Below, one piece after another: positions 32,788 to 47,808 of a stretch of DNA of 64,000 bases (positions are counted from its first letter, which is position 1; every line of letters starts with the position of its first letter). This DNA is from Lithospermum erythrorhizon (lineage: Eukaryota; Streptophyta; Magnoliopsida; Boraginales; Boraginaceae): assembly GCA_019722365.1 (NCBI GenBank), contig JADFUC010001455.1:1-64000 (forward strand). Direction: 5' to 3'. Made by a program: the position numbers and the translations under genes. A model generated the notes under the pieces. The model did not search any database, was not told the origin of the DNA, and was given only the letters and a program-made list of their open reading frames with translations.

Positions 32788-35384
32788 CACCTCTGCACTC
32801 CAAGATTTCACAATTTTAGCACCATGCTTAAGAGTCTCTCAATATCTAACTAGTGCTCTGACCACGTTGGTAAATTATTATTAAGATTTTTGGATAAGTT
32901 AATAAAATTATAGGCTACTCTCTTTATTGTCAATGATTAAAGATGTTTATTATCAATGATTAAAGATGTGGATTCGGTATAGTGATTAGACAATTAGTTA
33001 TAACTTAAATATCAATAATTACAACCTGATGCTAGTTTTTTTTTTAATATGTAAGAATATCGTCATTAAATAGATCCATATATGGAAAGAATATCTATGT
33101 ATGTGATCACATCCCATACATACACGATTTGATTGAGATATGTGTGATTTGATCATCCCTAGGGTTTGTACCAGGCTTGCAATGCCCCACGGCCAGCTAT
33201 AGACAGAACCCCCTTTCGGCCTTTTAAATTTTTGTATATTTCTAATTGTACTCACTACTTTGGGATTATATAATAATTGTTATTACTACAGAGTACTGCA
33301 ATTTCTAATCACTCCCATATGGACGACGACTAGGCAGCCGTGTCTTGGAAGAATATCTCTTGCACTTAAATATATACTAATCGTGTACACTTTTGAGTGT
33401 CTTATACATTAGGTTATTAAATAATTGAAAAGTTTAGTGAAATCTATAATGAAATAGTCACGCGTATGGAAAAGTTGGAGAAATTTAAAAGATGAAATGA
33501 TTAATATTTTAAATTAGTAAGGTCTAAATAAAATAATTCGTTCATTTTGTGAAACACTTTCTATTAAATTGTTTAAATAATGACAAAAATACATATTTAT
33601 ATTTACAAATTAATTTACTAAAATTCGTTAATAACAATATGATCTCAATTAAAACAATTAAACTTTTAATTTTTTAAAATTAGTTAGGGGAGTAGTATAA
33701 AGTATAATATAGGATAAAAATGTCCGAACTTATTTAATATTGTAATATTATATTGATTGATTGTACTTTTTGGAAGGAAAGAACGTATAAAGATAGGTGT
33801 TACTCGATAGGGCTTTATATTATTGACGGTGATATGTGTGTACTGTATGTAGAAGCAATTTTAAGTATTGAACAAAGATTTGGAGTGTAGTACAATAACA
33901 TACATCCTCTAATAGTTTGTTCCATATATTCCATCTAATTGTTTGGTATTAGGAAGTTTCGTCGAAGAAGAAGATCAGGAGATCAGAACTAAGGATGATT
34001 GATCAGGCAATATACCAATATTAATAAATTGTCATAGATTCTTCTCAACTTGGTATAGGAGTGGGTTTTAAAAAAAAAAACAAGATACTCCGTACTAGTT
34101 AAGATTCACACAACATATTTCTTAAAATATATGAAAATAATTGATCAAACTAGGCAAGTTAAATATGAAAAACCGAAAATAGTAAAACATACCATATTCA
34201 TAGGAAAAGAAGACGATCTTCATGGGTTAATTGAGATGTAGGAACTATATTATGTACTTGTATATTAGTTCAGGGTGGAACTCCAGTCAAGATATTATAT
34301 TATTCCATCTATCTTCTTCTGGTGCATTTCTTTTATCTTTGGTTGGCAAAATTAAAACATTATTAATAATTACTTGTTCACATTAATCAATTTGAGTAAG
34401 TGTGCTTTATGAGTTAAGAAATATTATACAAGCGGTTGATGTTTACGAATCAATGGTGGGATCAGAAGAGATAGCCTCTCTCTTGTTATTGATTAAAATT
34501 ACTAAAATTCATACATTTATATCAAATCTCATTTTATAATTTGATTCCGCTATGGAAACATATGCTTTGAAAATTGAGACTCAAGTGCATGAAAGACCAA
34601 GATAATAAGCTAAGTTTTCCTCTCTCACAGGAAAGACCATCAATTGGGTAACGAATACTAATACTCCGTATAAGTACCCTAAAATAAATTAACTATAAAA
34701 TCACTAAAACAAATTAGAAACTAAATTAACTATAAAATCTTAGGGAATCCATGATTCTTGAGGTGTTAAGTCTCGATACGACTCAAAGAATAATAAATTT
34801 CAGAAAGATCATTGTGTTATATATATATGTACCCTAAAATATGTCTTGAATCGTATGCATACATATGGCATAAATCTATCATGTTAATGAAATATTTGCT
34901 AGCATGTGGTTGAATTTTCATTGATACGCCAAAGCAATAAAAAGTATCTAGTAACTATGATGAAAGAAGAATATTCTCCTGAAATAGATCATGATATGCA
35001 TCTTGAATAGTTAAATTGACTTAAGATATTTTTGTTTGTTTTGTATAATATTTAATAAAAAATATATCAATGGAAATAATTTGAAATATATTTTTTATTG
35101 ACATATTTTTCATAAAATATTATAAAACACAAACAAAAATTATTTAATGGCTAAAGTTCATTCATTAAAAAGCCAAAAGGCCAAAATATAATGTCAATTT
35201 TGTGATTTATGAGATTAATATTTGAGTGTACTAGTAGCGAGATTTATGACAAGACGACATGCAACCAATTTCTCAAATATTCGATATATTTATGTTAATT
35301 CACCAAAATTGTGTAAAAAACTTCACTTTTTAAATTTTTTTTCCAGCTCAAGCTCACTCACGTCCGATCAAATTTATTAATACT
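32788..35384. other. AT-rich intergenic DNA, no gene recognised
   Basis: Low-complexity AT-rich DNA with several TACTCCGTA footprints (near 34087 and 34663). A 78-residue minus-strand frame at 33019-33255 has no domain I recognise. Confidence 0.45.
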
Positions 35385-36000
35385 GATCATCAATATTGTA
35401 TCATCGAATTATATGCTTTTATGTCGGTTAAATTGTATGATTTAAAAAAGTATAATTTAATTTTTATCCAATATATATAAAAATTCATATATGCATGGAA
35501 TTAAATAAAATGCTAATAATAATAATACTAATATACTCAAATCATATGGTTATTTAACTAATACCTATTATTATAATAATACCAATAGTTCTACATAATA
35601 ATAAATAATAATAATAAATCAATAGTTCTACATAAATATATTATTATTTAACTAACACAGTTATTAAAGATTAAAAAGAAGATATTTAGAAAACCATATT
35701 GATGAAGCGAAGTAATAAATTAATAATATATAATATACGAGGTTGCGATATTTTGTGGAATCAATTATGAAAAGAGGCACACAAATTTGAGCAAAATATG
35801 TCACATATACCTTTGAACTATTGTATTACTTGACTGGAGATAAATAACAAAATTAATTAAAAAGTGGGATTAACGGAACAATTATAGTATAGAGAAGTCA
35901 AATATATAATACGTATCATCCAAAACGACGATGCCATTGACGATTTCCTTCCACCGATAATCTTAAGTATACGCAAGCATAAAGTATTTATTTATCAATT
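35385..36000 (+). repeat. Dispersed repeat family R1, copy 1
   Basis: Marker phrases are CTTTTATGTCGGTTAAATTG, ATAAAATGCTAATAATAAT, CATATGGTTATTTAACTAAT and TTCCACCGATAATCTTAAGT near the end. They recur in the same order at 36705-37815 and inverted at 50690-51330. A Stowaway-like element (family D) follows directly in all three places. Confidence 0.75.
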
Positions 36001-36002
36001 AA

Positions 36003-36291
36003 TACTACTCATTCTTTTGGTTTATTATTTTCAGATATCGGTGCGAAGCCAATTATTAATTAATTACTTATTATGGAACTATTTTGAAAGACCAATTTAA
36101 TGATATAACTTTTATATTTATTAAAATAATTTTCAAAGACGACCATGTTATAACTTATATTTTATTAGATACCTCCAAAGACAAATTTAATGATATAACT
36201 TTTTATATGTATTAAAATAATAAGTAATTAAGAAGAATTATCAAATGCTCACCGATATACGAAAAATCACAAATAAATAAATGGAGTAGTA
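36003..36291 (+). mobile_element. Stowaway-like MITE, family D, complete copy
   Basis: Ends TACTACTCATTCTTTTGG and AAATAAATGGAGTAGTA are inverted, with matching inner arms (TTCAGATATCGGTG against CACCGATATACGAA, and ATTAATTACTTATTA against AATAATAAGTAATTA). The interior repeats the phrase AATTTAATGATATAACTTTT twice. Confidence 0.75.
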
Positions 36292-36704
36292 ATTAATTCG
36301 GCTGTAACTCATAACTTTAGATTTTTGTGATATAAGTACTTAATAATTAATAGTGTGAAAACGTAAGAAACACAACCTCTTATTCACACTTTTATACCGT
36401 ACTAGTAGCTTTAGACGTTACGATGTAATAATTTGTAGACGCAATCGATTTCTCGCAATTTGATATATATTTTTTAAGAATTGGAATCATTCTAAAATAC
36501 GCGTAGCACTTTTCAAGTTTTTTCTAATTAGTATTTTTATTTTTTGAGTGATAATTTTGATCATAAATAACTCTTTAAACATAATATAAAAATTATAATA
36601 AAATACGACGCTCATGTATTATACCTTATTACCAAGCATTGCCCATGTAGATAAGAAGAGTTACTTTTTAACAATTTGACGTCATTCGACTAAATATATT
36701 GATC

Positions 36705-37815
36705 TAATTGATCATCAATATAGATCATCGACTATTTGCTTTTATGTCGATTAAATTGGTATGATTTAAAAAATATAATTTAAATTTTTTGTGGATCCAA
36801 ATATATAAAATTTATATCTACATTAAATAAATAATACATAATAATAATAATAATATTAATTTACTCAAAGCATATGATATATTTAACTAATATCTATCGT
36901 GATCTAGAACCAGTGATTCAAAAAGTAAAGTAATTTACAAGAAAGGAGTGATCGTAGGTCGTGGTTTCGAGCCAATCAAAGACTACCTAATTCTCCAATG
37001 CTTTTAAACTCTTATTTTGTTTCTAGAGTTTAAAAATAGTTGTTTATAAAAATTAATAATTTATAAAATATTTGTCGTTACACCCATTCTAAAAATTCTC
37101 TTGTTTGTTATTCCTCAAGTCATGCAGTGAAATAATTCAGAATGATAAAATAAACATGAAAATGAATTCTTTATAAAAAAAAAAAAATTTAATGCCATGA
37201 TCGATAACCGCACATATTACTAGTAATTAATCTAAAATTGCAAGAAAATATGAATTGAAAATAGTAATCAGAAAAAAGCATAAAAGAAAATAAAAATGGA
37301 TTGAGAAAAAGTTAAGAACGAACTAAAACTATTTGATGGTAAAGTGCTGAACACCAAGCCAGAATCGAATCATTTCACTCTAATTAGAACACAAAGTGTA
37401 CAAAACCTAACCCAACAGTTATATATTCAAATTCTCGCGGTGTCCGACATCACAGAATTACGTGGGCTCCGCCACCGATATCTACATAATAATAACAATG
37501 GGCTTCTACATAATAAATAATAATAATAATAATTCTACAAAACACATCATTATTTAACAAACGCCTATTATATATGGGTTGAAGTAAATTAATATGAATT
37601 TATACAAGAAAAAGCTGAAAGCAAAAATAATCTTGGCATTCATTCAACGCATACATTCAATCATTAAACACGCACTCGAGATGACAAACAAAGTTAACTA
37701 TATATATGTCAAATGTATGATGTATTTATTTTAAATCGCACGTGTATACATTTATTCTCTCTTCCAATCGATAATCTTATAGATGTAAAGATAAAGTATT
37801 TACTTAATACTTAAT
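36705..37815 (+). repeat. Dispersed repeat family R1, copy 2, with a 0.6 kb insert
   Basis: CTTTTATGTCGATTAAATTG and CATATGATATATTTAACTAA mark the left part (36705-36905). TCTACATAATAAATAATAAT and TTCCAATCGATAATCTTATA mark the right part (37495-37815). The intervening 36906-37494 is absent from copy 1 and probably inserted. Degenerate family D sequence follows (37817-37960). Confidence 0.7.
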
Positions 37816-37960
37816 GCCACCTCATTTTTATACCATATTTTCGTATATCAAGAAAACTTTCACCATTAATTACTAATTACTTATTAATTTAATAAATATA
37901 ACGTATATCATTAGATTGATCTTGAAAATAATTTACAATATTATTTTATTATAATTTTTG

Positions 37961-39884
37961 AACTTATAGCTTAAGCAGAATGATAATAAAAAGTTTCTAC
38001 CTCGAGCATATCTAAAAATAAATAAAAAAAATGAGTGGAGAAGACTCATTAGAACTCCTGAACTCTTTAGATTTTTAGAGTATATGGGTAACTTAATAAT
38101 TATCAGTAAAAAGTGAAGAAACAACCCTTATTCGCATTTTTATGATGTTATAAAATTATAAATTATAGATATGTTAGTGATTTGATTATCCCGATCAATT
38201 TTTAATTCCCTTTTTAACTTCTCTTAGGTGATTTCACTGAATACTTGAAAGACATTTAGGATTGCTTGGCATATATATAGCCACTTAATCATCCTGTAAT
38301 TATTTATTTATCAGTTAATACCAAGCACTTTTTGTTTGGATAAAAAATTAATAATTTTAACTAAAAATTAAGGAATTACTTTAAATAGAAGGAGAATGCC
38401 TTTGGAATATTTGATTATGCATCGTTCGTTATTATATATTTGGTTCTTTAAATTTCTTATAACCACTTGTTTTATAACCTTTTTCTTTTGACAATTCATT
38501 CCATTAACTTTATTAAACTTGTTTTATAACTTGTTAAATGAATACGGAGTAGTTGTTTTATCTGAATGAAGGAATGAATGCATTGCTGGTACATTTGTTT
38601 TTTTATATGCGGTAAAATGGTATATTTTGTTATTTTACAATTATACATCAAGGGAATGTACGTACGTATAGATTCAATATGAAGGAATTTTATTTATAAT
38701 TTCAACGATAAATATGTATTTCAATAACAGATGATTAATTCTCTAAATAAATGTGCCAAAGAATAATAAATCATTTCTAAATAAATGTGTCAAAGAATTA
38801 TTTATCTATGTCAATATATAATATCTGAATATATAAAAGTCGTATTTTATCCGAGAGGCTACATATATAGTAGATTGTTGTCATCCAGAGACCACGTTAA
38901 CAAGCATTGGACCTATGCAACATTAGTTTCCATATTCACAAACAATTCAATATATTACGGTCGACTAAAAAATTTATAAATTATTTATGTTCAAGTACCA
39001 GTAGTAAGGAACATGTAGGTTGTGAATTTTGAGGTGTCCCTTTATATAATTTAATTTCTTGAACCAAGCAAGGTGCCGCCCCTCTGAGCCATAGCTCTTC
39101 ATTATTCTTTGGGCCCAACTATCTTGGAATTAATTAACAAAACATACAAGGACACATAAGCATGCAATCACTGTGTGATTATGTGTTTTCTACTTCATTG
39201 AGTACTTATTATTTCGCCTACACAATTACCCAAACCACTATGTGCTTCTTAGCTTGTGTCAACTGTCAACCATCAACAACATATATGTATCGTGTTTGCC
39301 CCCAAAAGTGGCTTAAATATAGGAGTACTTTGTATGTTGGACTAACGTTTTCAAATAATTTGAGTATTTTAATTGTTGATTTGATTTCAAATAAATAGTA
39401 GGATCAAATTATATTTTAGTTTTAAAAATTTAATTAGTGTCTAATATTATATGTAATTTATTTGTAATTTTTATTGTTAGAAAAAATTATATTTGGCCAT
39501 ATTACATTGTCACTGACAATTCTCGAAAATGACACAACGTCAGAATTTTTCAACCAAGATATTGCCTTTGAAAAATCTATTTAGTTCATTTCTGGTCATT
39601 CATATTGAATTTAAAATCGTAACGAATGCACAACATTTATCATATTTAAGACCTGACTGCTATAAACATTTAATTTTGTTCATTTCTGAAACTAATTTAC
39701 AGTTAAAAGATAACTATCGAAACGAAATTGTAACTTGATCCCATTATCTAGTATCAAATTAAATTGGCCATTATCAATTGCTCAAATTTTGTGAAAACGT
39801 GAGATTATACTTCTAAAGTAAGAAAACACACAGAAAAATCATTGTATTTTGTTCTTTCGAGTGAAATTGAGGCAATGTTTGAGT
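37961..39884. other. AT-rich intergenic DNA, no gene recognised
   Basis: No coding region can be supported. Short open frames at 38785-38979, 39162-39398 and 39529-39738 have no recognisable domain and sit in simple AT-rich sequence. Confidence 0.45.
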
Positions 39885-40225
39885 GGATAAAATGGTCCGA
39901 CAATTAGATTAAAAGCCAGTATCTTTGGTCCCAGATTACCAGACCAGCAGCTCCTCAGAAAATGCTATCAAAAAGCCAGATGGCCCCCAAACTAGTGTTT
40001 ATTAAACTAAACATCCCGAGATTAAATGTGACGCAGTTTCGTGTGAACCAAATAACTTTTGTGACACTTTACGGAACCAAAATTACGACTTCAAGTGGTA
40101 AGATTAAATGAAATTGTTAGTTTCAGTGACCAAAACAACTTTTATGCCATTTACTTTATCAAATCGACGCTGGACATTATTGCGATTAAAGTTAGACTGA
40201 CCAACATGTGACTATTACCCACAAT
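39885..40225 (+). mobile_element. Mutator-like MITE, diverged copy 2
   Basis: Internal phrases match the copy at 30490-30847 in order: GAGATTAAATGTGACG, CTTTTGTGACACTTTACGG, ACGACTTCAAGTGGTAAGAT and GAAATTGTTAGTTT. The ends are too worn to show a target duplication. Confidence 0.65.
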
Positions 40226-43200
40226 TATCTATATGTGAGTGGGCGAATGTGTACGTGGACATGGCATCCATGCAATGGCCAGAAACGTCGTTAAGGTAGT
40301 TAATTAATGGTCGACCATTTTCCTTTTGCTTAGAAATTACTTTAGACCGTCCAAATTGGAAGATTACGTTAAATACTATAATTAAGACTAGCTAAAATTG
40401 AAGACAAAAGGTATCACACTATCACAAAAGTCAACTTTCTTAAATCATGCCATTATTTTTTTTTGAAAGGGAGAATATTTAATAAGATTTCTTTATGAAT
40501 GTTTTAAGCCATGCCATTGTAATGATTGAACTAATCAATGATCTGAAGTATTGTAAGATTTTTGTGTTAGAGAACAAAAGAATCGATATCAACTAAATAA
40601 AGAAAATGTAATTACATGTGAAAATCAATTTTAAGTGAAATTATATTGTAAATTCTAAATTAATTTATCTTGATTGACATCTTCTTGTGATCCAACCATT
40701 TTCTAAAGATAACATGATAGAATCCACATCAAATAAAGCAGCAGAAATTGAAATAATACTACCAAAATATTCAGTAGCTAGCATTTTATTTTGATTGGCA
40801 TCTTCAATGGCAAGCATATATATATACTTTCTTAGACTACGGAAATTGAAATACTACAAAAAGAAAAATTGACAATTAGTTGTTATATCTAGACCAAGGC
40901 ATTCAGAACTCATATTTCTAATAAGGAGTACTAAATAAAGTCAAACAAATCATCATGTTTTTTCCTTCTTAGAACAGTAGTAATGTGATTGATCAACATA
41001 CAACAACAACAGAAATCATAAATGACTACATTGATTATTATACTTGATTCCTGGATATCAAAACCATTGTATCACATATATGGTCCCTCAATAATCCAAT
41101 TGTAGTAGATGAGATAATTCATCACAATCATATATGGCATGGTCCATAGTCCATGCCTTATATATTACTCAGATCAGTTCGTTGATGGTGAGTATATCCC
41201 TCATACTTTGATATGTTTATGGAAGCCATGCAGTTCAAGCCTGACTGATATCTGTAGTACCCTATCCTTAAACTGATGAGGTCTAAGGATTCCACAATAG
41301 TTCAAGATAACCTTATTTTTATGGATGTGGTATAATTGATTTGCATATTTATTAATGATTGGCTTATATTAGCGATCCTAACAAATTCAACCTCGTTGAA
41401 ACCATTGTTAATTTGGTTCCCTGCAAGTTGTATAGTTTAGTGCAAATATAGTTATACTGCTGCATTTAGTTTAAAAGTAATATTTCAACATCGTCATAGA
41501 CAATAAGCCAGTGTCGACATAAATGTCACAGCAAAGATAATTTAACAAGACATTTATTGCTCCTATTTCTTTGGACAAGCAGAACAAATATTTGGGAGAC
41601 AAATGTGGAACCGTAACCACTTTTCGGGAATTTCATGTATATCAGAATCATCAAACTTAATCCTGCTAATATGAAACTAATCTGACAATTACTCTCATAA
41701 ATGCCTGAATATCGAAAAAAAGAAAAGAAAACAAAATTAATGCTATTAATTAACTCAATTGTCTCCAATCCAATTTAACTCAATAAAAGCTTATGAGAAT
41801 ATTATTCAAGTTGTCTGTCAAATCTATAGTTTATCATAGGAGGTAAGAGTGTGTATAATTTGACATGCCCCTTATACTGCTTAGACGGGAACATTTTTAT
41901 TAACATTACAACATTTGATTTTTATTGTTGTATCATACCTAAATTTTATCATCATTAAATTTTAAAATTTTGATGGTTTAACTTTTAATCAAACTACTCC
42001 GTATTATACTACTAAAATCTACTCCCTCCATTTCAACAGACTATGAATTGCCGAATTGGTAAGAGTAAAAATTGCGCTACTTTTGTGGAATCAAAATAGA
42101 AATGGGAACTAGATATATACTCCGTATCTCATATTCTCATGCACATTTATAGTGAGGCCAAGAGTTGTTGAAAATAAAGATGGATGCGCACGTGATGACA
42201 TAGCTCATTCAGCTCCGTAAGACAGCAACTATGGACCAAGAACAGGGTGTCTGGACGCTGGCTGGTCCACTTTGCTAGGACCCAGTTTAGATTAGAAAAC
42301 GACATACAACCTCCAATTATCCATATATTGATTTACCAATTATGTATCTAGGAATCTAGGTGCTAAGGTTTTTGCAACCAGTTATGTTTATCAAAACTAT
42401 ACTTGTGACCCGTATCAAGATGAGATAATTGATGATCAGTCCTGAAACCAGCCAAGATTTTAAATCTTGAGGCTATATCTGTATTGTCAAAAAGTTCTAA
42501 GAGATGCTGTCAGTAACACGCTCAAAAGCACAATGTCATAGCATGGCCCCCGAAAGACAGTACACGCAGAACATTTGTCACTTTAGTGACCATACCACAA
42601 CACTTCATACACTTCGGCGACTAACTGTAATAACTATCTTAATTAAAAATAGTCCTCGTCCCATTATCCCATCAAATCAACAATTAACTCCTATAAAGAT
42701 TTTATTATTTATAACGATGCCAAGATCAATACAATCAAACCCCTTTATGATTCCTTTCTGGTGTATTTAAAAAATAATTTATCAAACTATCAGATTTAAA
42801 TGAATATTTGAGTTAAGTTTGGACGTATTTGTTATGGAAAGTTTTCTCCTAAAAAACAAAGAAACTTCTATGCTTTCTTCTGGCAAATACCTATGTAGCT
42901 TTTTATCTCTAAATCCTCCCTCAGCACTATGTTTTTTAAGGCCGGTTCATTTTCTCGAACACAAGTGGAGGCGGTTTATATAGGCTGGCTTTCTTTCTAA
43001 TTGTTTGATTTATTTATCACTTGACATGCTTTCAACTATCATTTCGCGCAGCATGGACTGCCGATTTTTTGGAAACTCTCCATGTAACATATGGAGCTTG
43101 AGGAATCCTCAGTATTTTTTCTAGGCCAAATTATTAACTCCGATATTTTCGAAAATCCTATTTCGGTTTCAAAATTAGGTTTAATTATCATAAAATCCTA

Positions 43201-45789
43201 TTTAACTTCACTACTTCGCGTTGACGCCCAACTTAGCACGTGCTCATTTTTTACTGAATTTCAATCAAAGCCCTAATCGACACGTATAATTCATAAGATC
43301 GATCTTTAATTAATTACTTTAACTAATTCAAAATGAATTAAATTTAATGGGCCTAATTACAAATCAGTGCCCAGTCACTAGCAAGGCTTGATTTCAAGGA
43401 ATCGAATTGAAATAAAATTGAAATTTATAGAATTTTAATTCCAATTTCGATGTTTGGCAAAACTATAGAATTCAAATAGAATTCTTATTCAATTTCTATC
43501 CTTGTCTTTGGATATGTTTAGAACTTTTTTGGTATAGGATTTTGATTTTTACATTTCATAAGCGATAATTACCACTTCGATGTTAAATCAATTTTTCATA
43601 GAGCAAATGAATCCAAAGATTTAAATCAAGATTGCTATCAATGTTTCTAATGTAAAATCAAAACTCAAAATATATTACCTCCATCTCTAAAAAGTTATCA
43701 ACTTTGATTTTTAATCATTACAATTAACAAACTTAAGATTACATAATTGATAAGTACAATTTTAATTTGATACTGTGTGAGTAGTAAGCTGCATATATTA
43801 AAAATACTATCATTTGATAAATATTCATCAACTATTAGACAATAACATATCCACAATGCCTTAAATAGGGTCTCACCCAAATGGGATAACTTATTCCGAG
43901 CTAATGCAACATGAATTGAAAAGACTATCTACAACTTTACAATAGATGAGAAGCATAGAAGCATAGATAATGCAATAAAGCATTTTGATTTATTCCCTTA
44001 TATGTGAGTATATAATACAAAAATATTTTATTATATAGGATATGCAAAATTCATCAAATATTATACAACATTTACTTATATAAAAATTATGTTCATAATT
44101 CAATTGGTCAAGTGGCTCAACCGTCAAAATTTAGAACTAATATATTAGGGATAAGGAGAGAGTAATTTTTATTTTAGTTGAATAATAATTTGAATATGTG
44201 AATTCAAGAAAATCATATCTTCTATTGAGACATTTACAGAGTGTGCTAATCCTTTCATGGTTGTTAAAAGCACACCCAAATAGTATTTTAACCATGAAAT
44301 TACTATTTTAACCTTTATATTTGTAGGTGTAGTATTTGAAGAAGTTTTATTGAGGGACAAAATAATCATTTTAGTTATTTTTAACACTGTTTGAGTATGC
44401 TTATAGAGAGACTCCAATCCTTGGCAAGAAACTATTCATGGACACTATTTAGTGGACATGTTCTGATGTAGGTTCATGAGTTCATCAATAGTCTGGACTG
44501 ACCACAAACGTGGATTGAGGTCAGTGAGCAAAATTTAATGTTAGACATGGACACCGGACTGATCCAATCTCATCAGTCTGCTTATAGTACTCATTGGACC
44601 CGACTTGAACTAGATAATGCTACTGAAAGATAATAAAATACATATTTAACCTCAACATATTTTAATTAATAAAATTATAAAAATTGCCCACAATTATTGA
44701 AATTTGTTCCAACAGCCAAATACATAGACAATTATCCATCTTCCTGGAATGTTTTCAATTTCATTTTAGATTTCAAAATTTCAGTTAAATTTTTTTATAT
44801 TTCAATTCTTTTTTGTCATTTTTGTTCAGTATTTGCTTTGTTACGTTATTTTTTGTCTGTAAATGTTTGTGCCGTGTTGTTGAGCAGTTCTAATTTATGG
44901 CAAGTCTTGATTATCTAGGATGAACTGATTCGTCATTGTTTGTCCTCTTCCTTGGCTCAAATTTCATACTTCAGTTTTTGTAGTCATGGATTATCAATGA
45001 TGTTTCATAAATAATAATGGAAAAAGTGTTTTAGATCCATAGAAAAAAAATACAAACAAGTTAGATCAATTGGTAGAATCACATAATAAAATTATAAGGA
45101 TATTATAGTCCAATTAGTTTTTTCAGATCGATAAATAAAGATTTTGAAATTGACATTTAACAGTTAATTAATTTGATTTTCTTTTAGAAAAAATTTAATG
45201 ACAAATGTTTGTACCCTCATTATGTATGACACCAAACCCCCATCCCTATTTGATAAACTTATAGTTGCATGGAACACTAAATAAGATAATGAAACAATTG
45301 CTCTTATTATTGAAGGTGTTTAGATAGGCATACAATAATAAATACGAAACCTATTAGAATTAGAAGACTACTTAACTATTACAGCAATAACCTGAAATCC
45401 TAAATCTACTTTAATACTAAGATAGTAGTACAATCCTACTTGAATTCTATGTTGTGAACATGAGCTATGCCAGAGTCCAGATCAGGCTTTGGCTTTAACA
45501 CTATTTTTATTAATAACACAATTTTAAAGAATATCGGGCGAAAGTTTATTGAAAAGTCCAATAAATTTGATCATATCCAACAATGGAATTGATATGGTCA
45601 ATCTGTCTAACATATGACATGTTCCACGGGTTGGCTCCGCTCGATTGAGATGATTTGAAGTTCCATTTGATTTGAGGTTCGAATTAACCAAAAAGATCGA
45701 AGTACACAAATATCATACCACATATTCTTTAAAATTAGGTTTCAATTCAATTCCAACTATTTAAAATTAAATTATTGGAGTCGAATGTA
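40226..45789. other. Intergenic DNA, no gene recognised
   Basis: Mixed AT-rich sequence with scattered repeat-end remnants (TACTCCGTA near 41998 and 42119, TTACCTCCATCTCTAAAAAG near 43676). G-box sequences occur at 42189 and 43237, far from any gene I can recognise. No coding gene is supported. Confidence 0.45.
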
Positions 45790-46140
45790 CATATATACAT
45801 TATACAGTATGTACGAAGTAACTAAAATCTAGCTGGATTAATTGAGCAAAGTAGTTTGGGATGTCATTATGCCACATTTTGACTCTCTTGAAATAGTACT
45901 CCATCATTAGATAATGATCAAACTGTTTAAACAATCAATGTTTAGAGCATTACACACACTAAATCAAAAGAAAAACGAAGTTATTATAGTACAATTACTT
46001 GGAGGTCCAAAAGCAACTAGACTGAGCCACTCCATAAATATCCAAAAAATTGTTATAAACGAGAAAGCCTATTTCTTACAATTCCCAGACCACTCCATTT
46101 TGGAAATTAACGCTACCGTTTAGGTACTCCTTTCCACACG
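45790..46140 (+). repeat. Dispersed direct repeat R2, copy 1
   Basis: About 350 bp shared in the same orientation with 54216-54570. Common phrases are GGATGTCATTATG, ATAATGATCAAACTGT, TGGAGGTCCAAAAGCAAC and TAGGTACTCCTTTCCAC, all in the same order. No terminal inverted repeat is seen. Confidence 0.8.
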
Positions 46141-46688
46141 ACTACAGGAGTGCCAAATGTGTTGCTCTTTTCAACTACAACTATATTATTTGACCACCCA
46201 TAAATTACGTTTTCAAATCAATTTAAATTTCAATTTGATAAAGTACTTGTATTGCTATTAATATTTTTTATGTATTTCTTTTAATTGAAATATTATTTAA
46301 TGTGTAAAAAAATGAACTCAAAATGTAATAAATCAACTATCAAATTAAAAAATGGGAAAATGTTTTGGAATGGAGGGATTATTCCTATTTTTAAGATAAT
46401 TATTATTTTAATTTAAAGTTTGAAAATTTAGTATGAAATAATTGCAAGTAGCATTAAAAACTACTTCATCCGACCATCATTTTAATTTGAAAGAGATATT
46501 TATTGAATGTACAAAATTCATATATAAATTTAATGACGAAGACGAAAATATCATGTATATATAATCATAGGCGAACTCGCTTCTAAGCAAGATGGTGCAA
46601 CTGTATTTCTTTTAATTTTTTTAATTTTGTAACAATTAGTGTTATTGTCTCATAATTTTTTTTTCTTTTTTTTTCATTGTTATCTTCT

Positions 46689-46960
46689 TTCACTGTGATA
46701 ATATACATAATGTATCCAAATTCTTCATTGTGATAATATACATAATGTATCCAAATTTATCTTCAGTTCTTACATGAATATATATATAAATTTTACATAA
46801 TGTATCCAAATTTAAGTTATTTTCCTTTTGATAATATAAGCATAATATATATTCTCCTCATTGTGATAATATACATAATGTATCCAAATTTCAATTCTCA
46901 TAATGTATCTTCATTGTTATCATAATATTATTCATTGTGATAATATACATAATATTCATT
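46689..46960 (+). repeat. Irregular 35-bp tandem repeat, about five units
   Basis: The phrase CATTGTGATAATATACATAA followed by TGTATCCAAATT recurs at 46691, 46726, about 46780 (partial), 46859 and 46933 (partial). The first two units are exactly 35 bases apart; later ones are separated by AT-rich filler. Confidence 0.8.
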
Positions 46961-47808
46961 GTTATCTTCGATCTTTACTTTCGATTCAGCGTCCTGCAGT
47001 GGCCCAAATTTACAGTTGGGCCACACGGCTTAATAAGTACATAGATGTTTGGCCGATTCAATATTTGTTTTAGCAAAGTGAACTGATCTGGCTGGGCTGC
47101 ATGGTCTGGCTTAAAATTCTGATAGGAATGCAGATAACACTTAACACAATTACACAAACATAACTAAGGTATAGTCAATAGGTTCTTGACAATTTAGCAA
47201 AATAGGATATGCAGATTTGTAAATATCAAGACATGTCCTTAGATGGAGTATATTGGCTTCTATAAATTAGAGGTTGGTGAAGTACGGAATAATCTTATCC
47301 GCATTTCTAATTCAAAATCAAATAGGCTCCATTTTCTCTCAAATTCGCAATTCTTACAACATTTTTTTCCACTGCTGTGATGTGTTATATCCATATTGAT
47401 ATTGTGAATGAAATAGATGTATTATGTATAAGCCTATAAATAAGGTTGCCTATGACTTCACTTCTTTCTAAAAATATAATATCCTGTTTTGAGGTAGCGT
47501 AAGAAATAATATGAGTTACTCAAGTTTGATTGTCGGTCATAGGCACCGCCTTGGACTTAATATGTAACTAATCGCCCTTTTGGTGAGAAATTATACATAT
47601 ATATTATTTTATGTCAAAGTTATGTTTAATTTAATATGTTCAAATTTCCCAAATATCGAGGTAAACATGAATAAAAAACACATTTGCTTTTCTTATAGAT
47701 CATGACATCTTAATTGTTTTCTTTCCATATATATATAAGAACTTCTTTGAAATATTTGTTTGTGGTTTATTATTGCAATGAGTATAATTTCGCTTTACAA
47801 TTTAAATT

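Noticed and set aside
33019..33255. 78-residue minus-strand frame
   Set aside because: No recognisable domain, no leader or splice signals, AT-rich repeat surroundings.
36940..36975. tRNA or SINE box B-like sequence (GGTTTCGAGCC)
   Set aside because: No box A at the right distance and no cloverleaf could be drawn.
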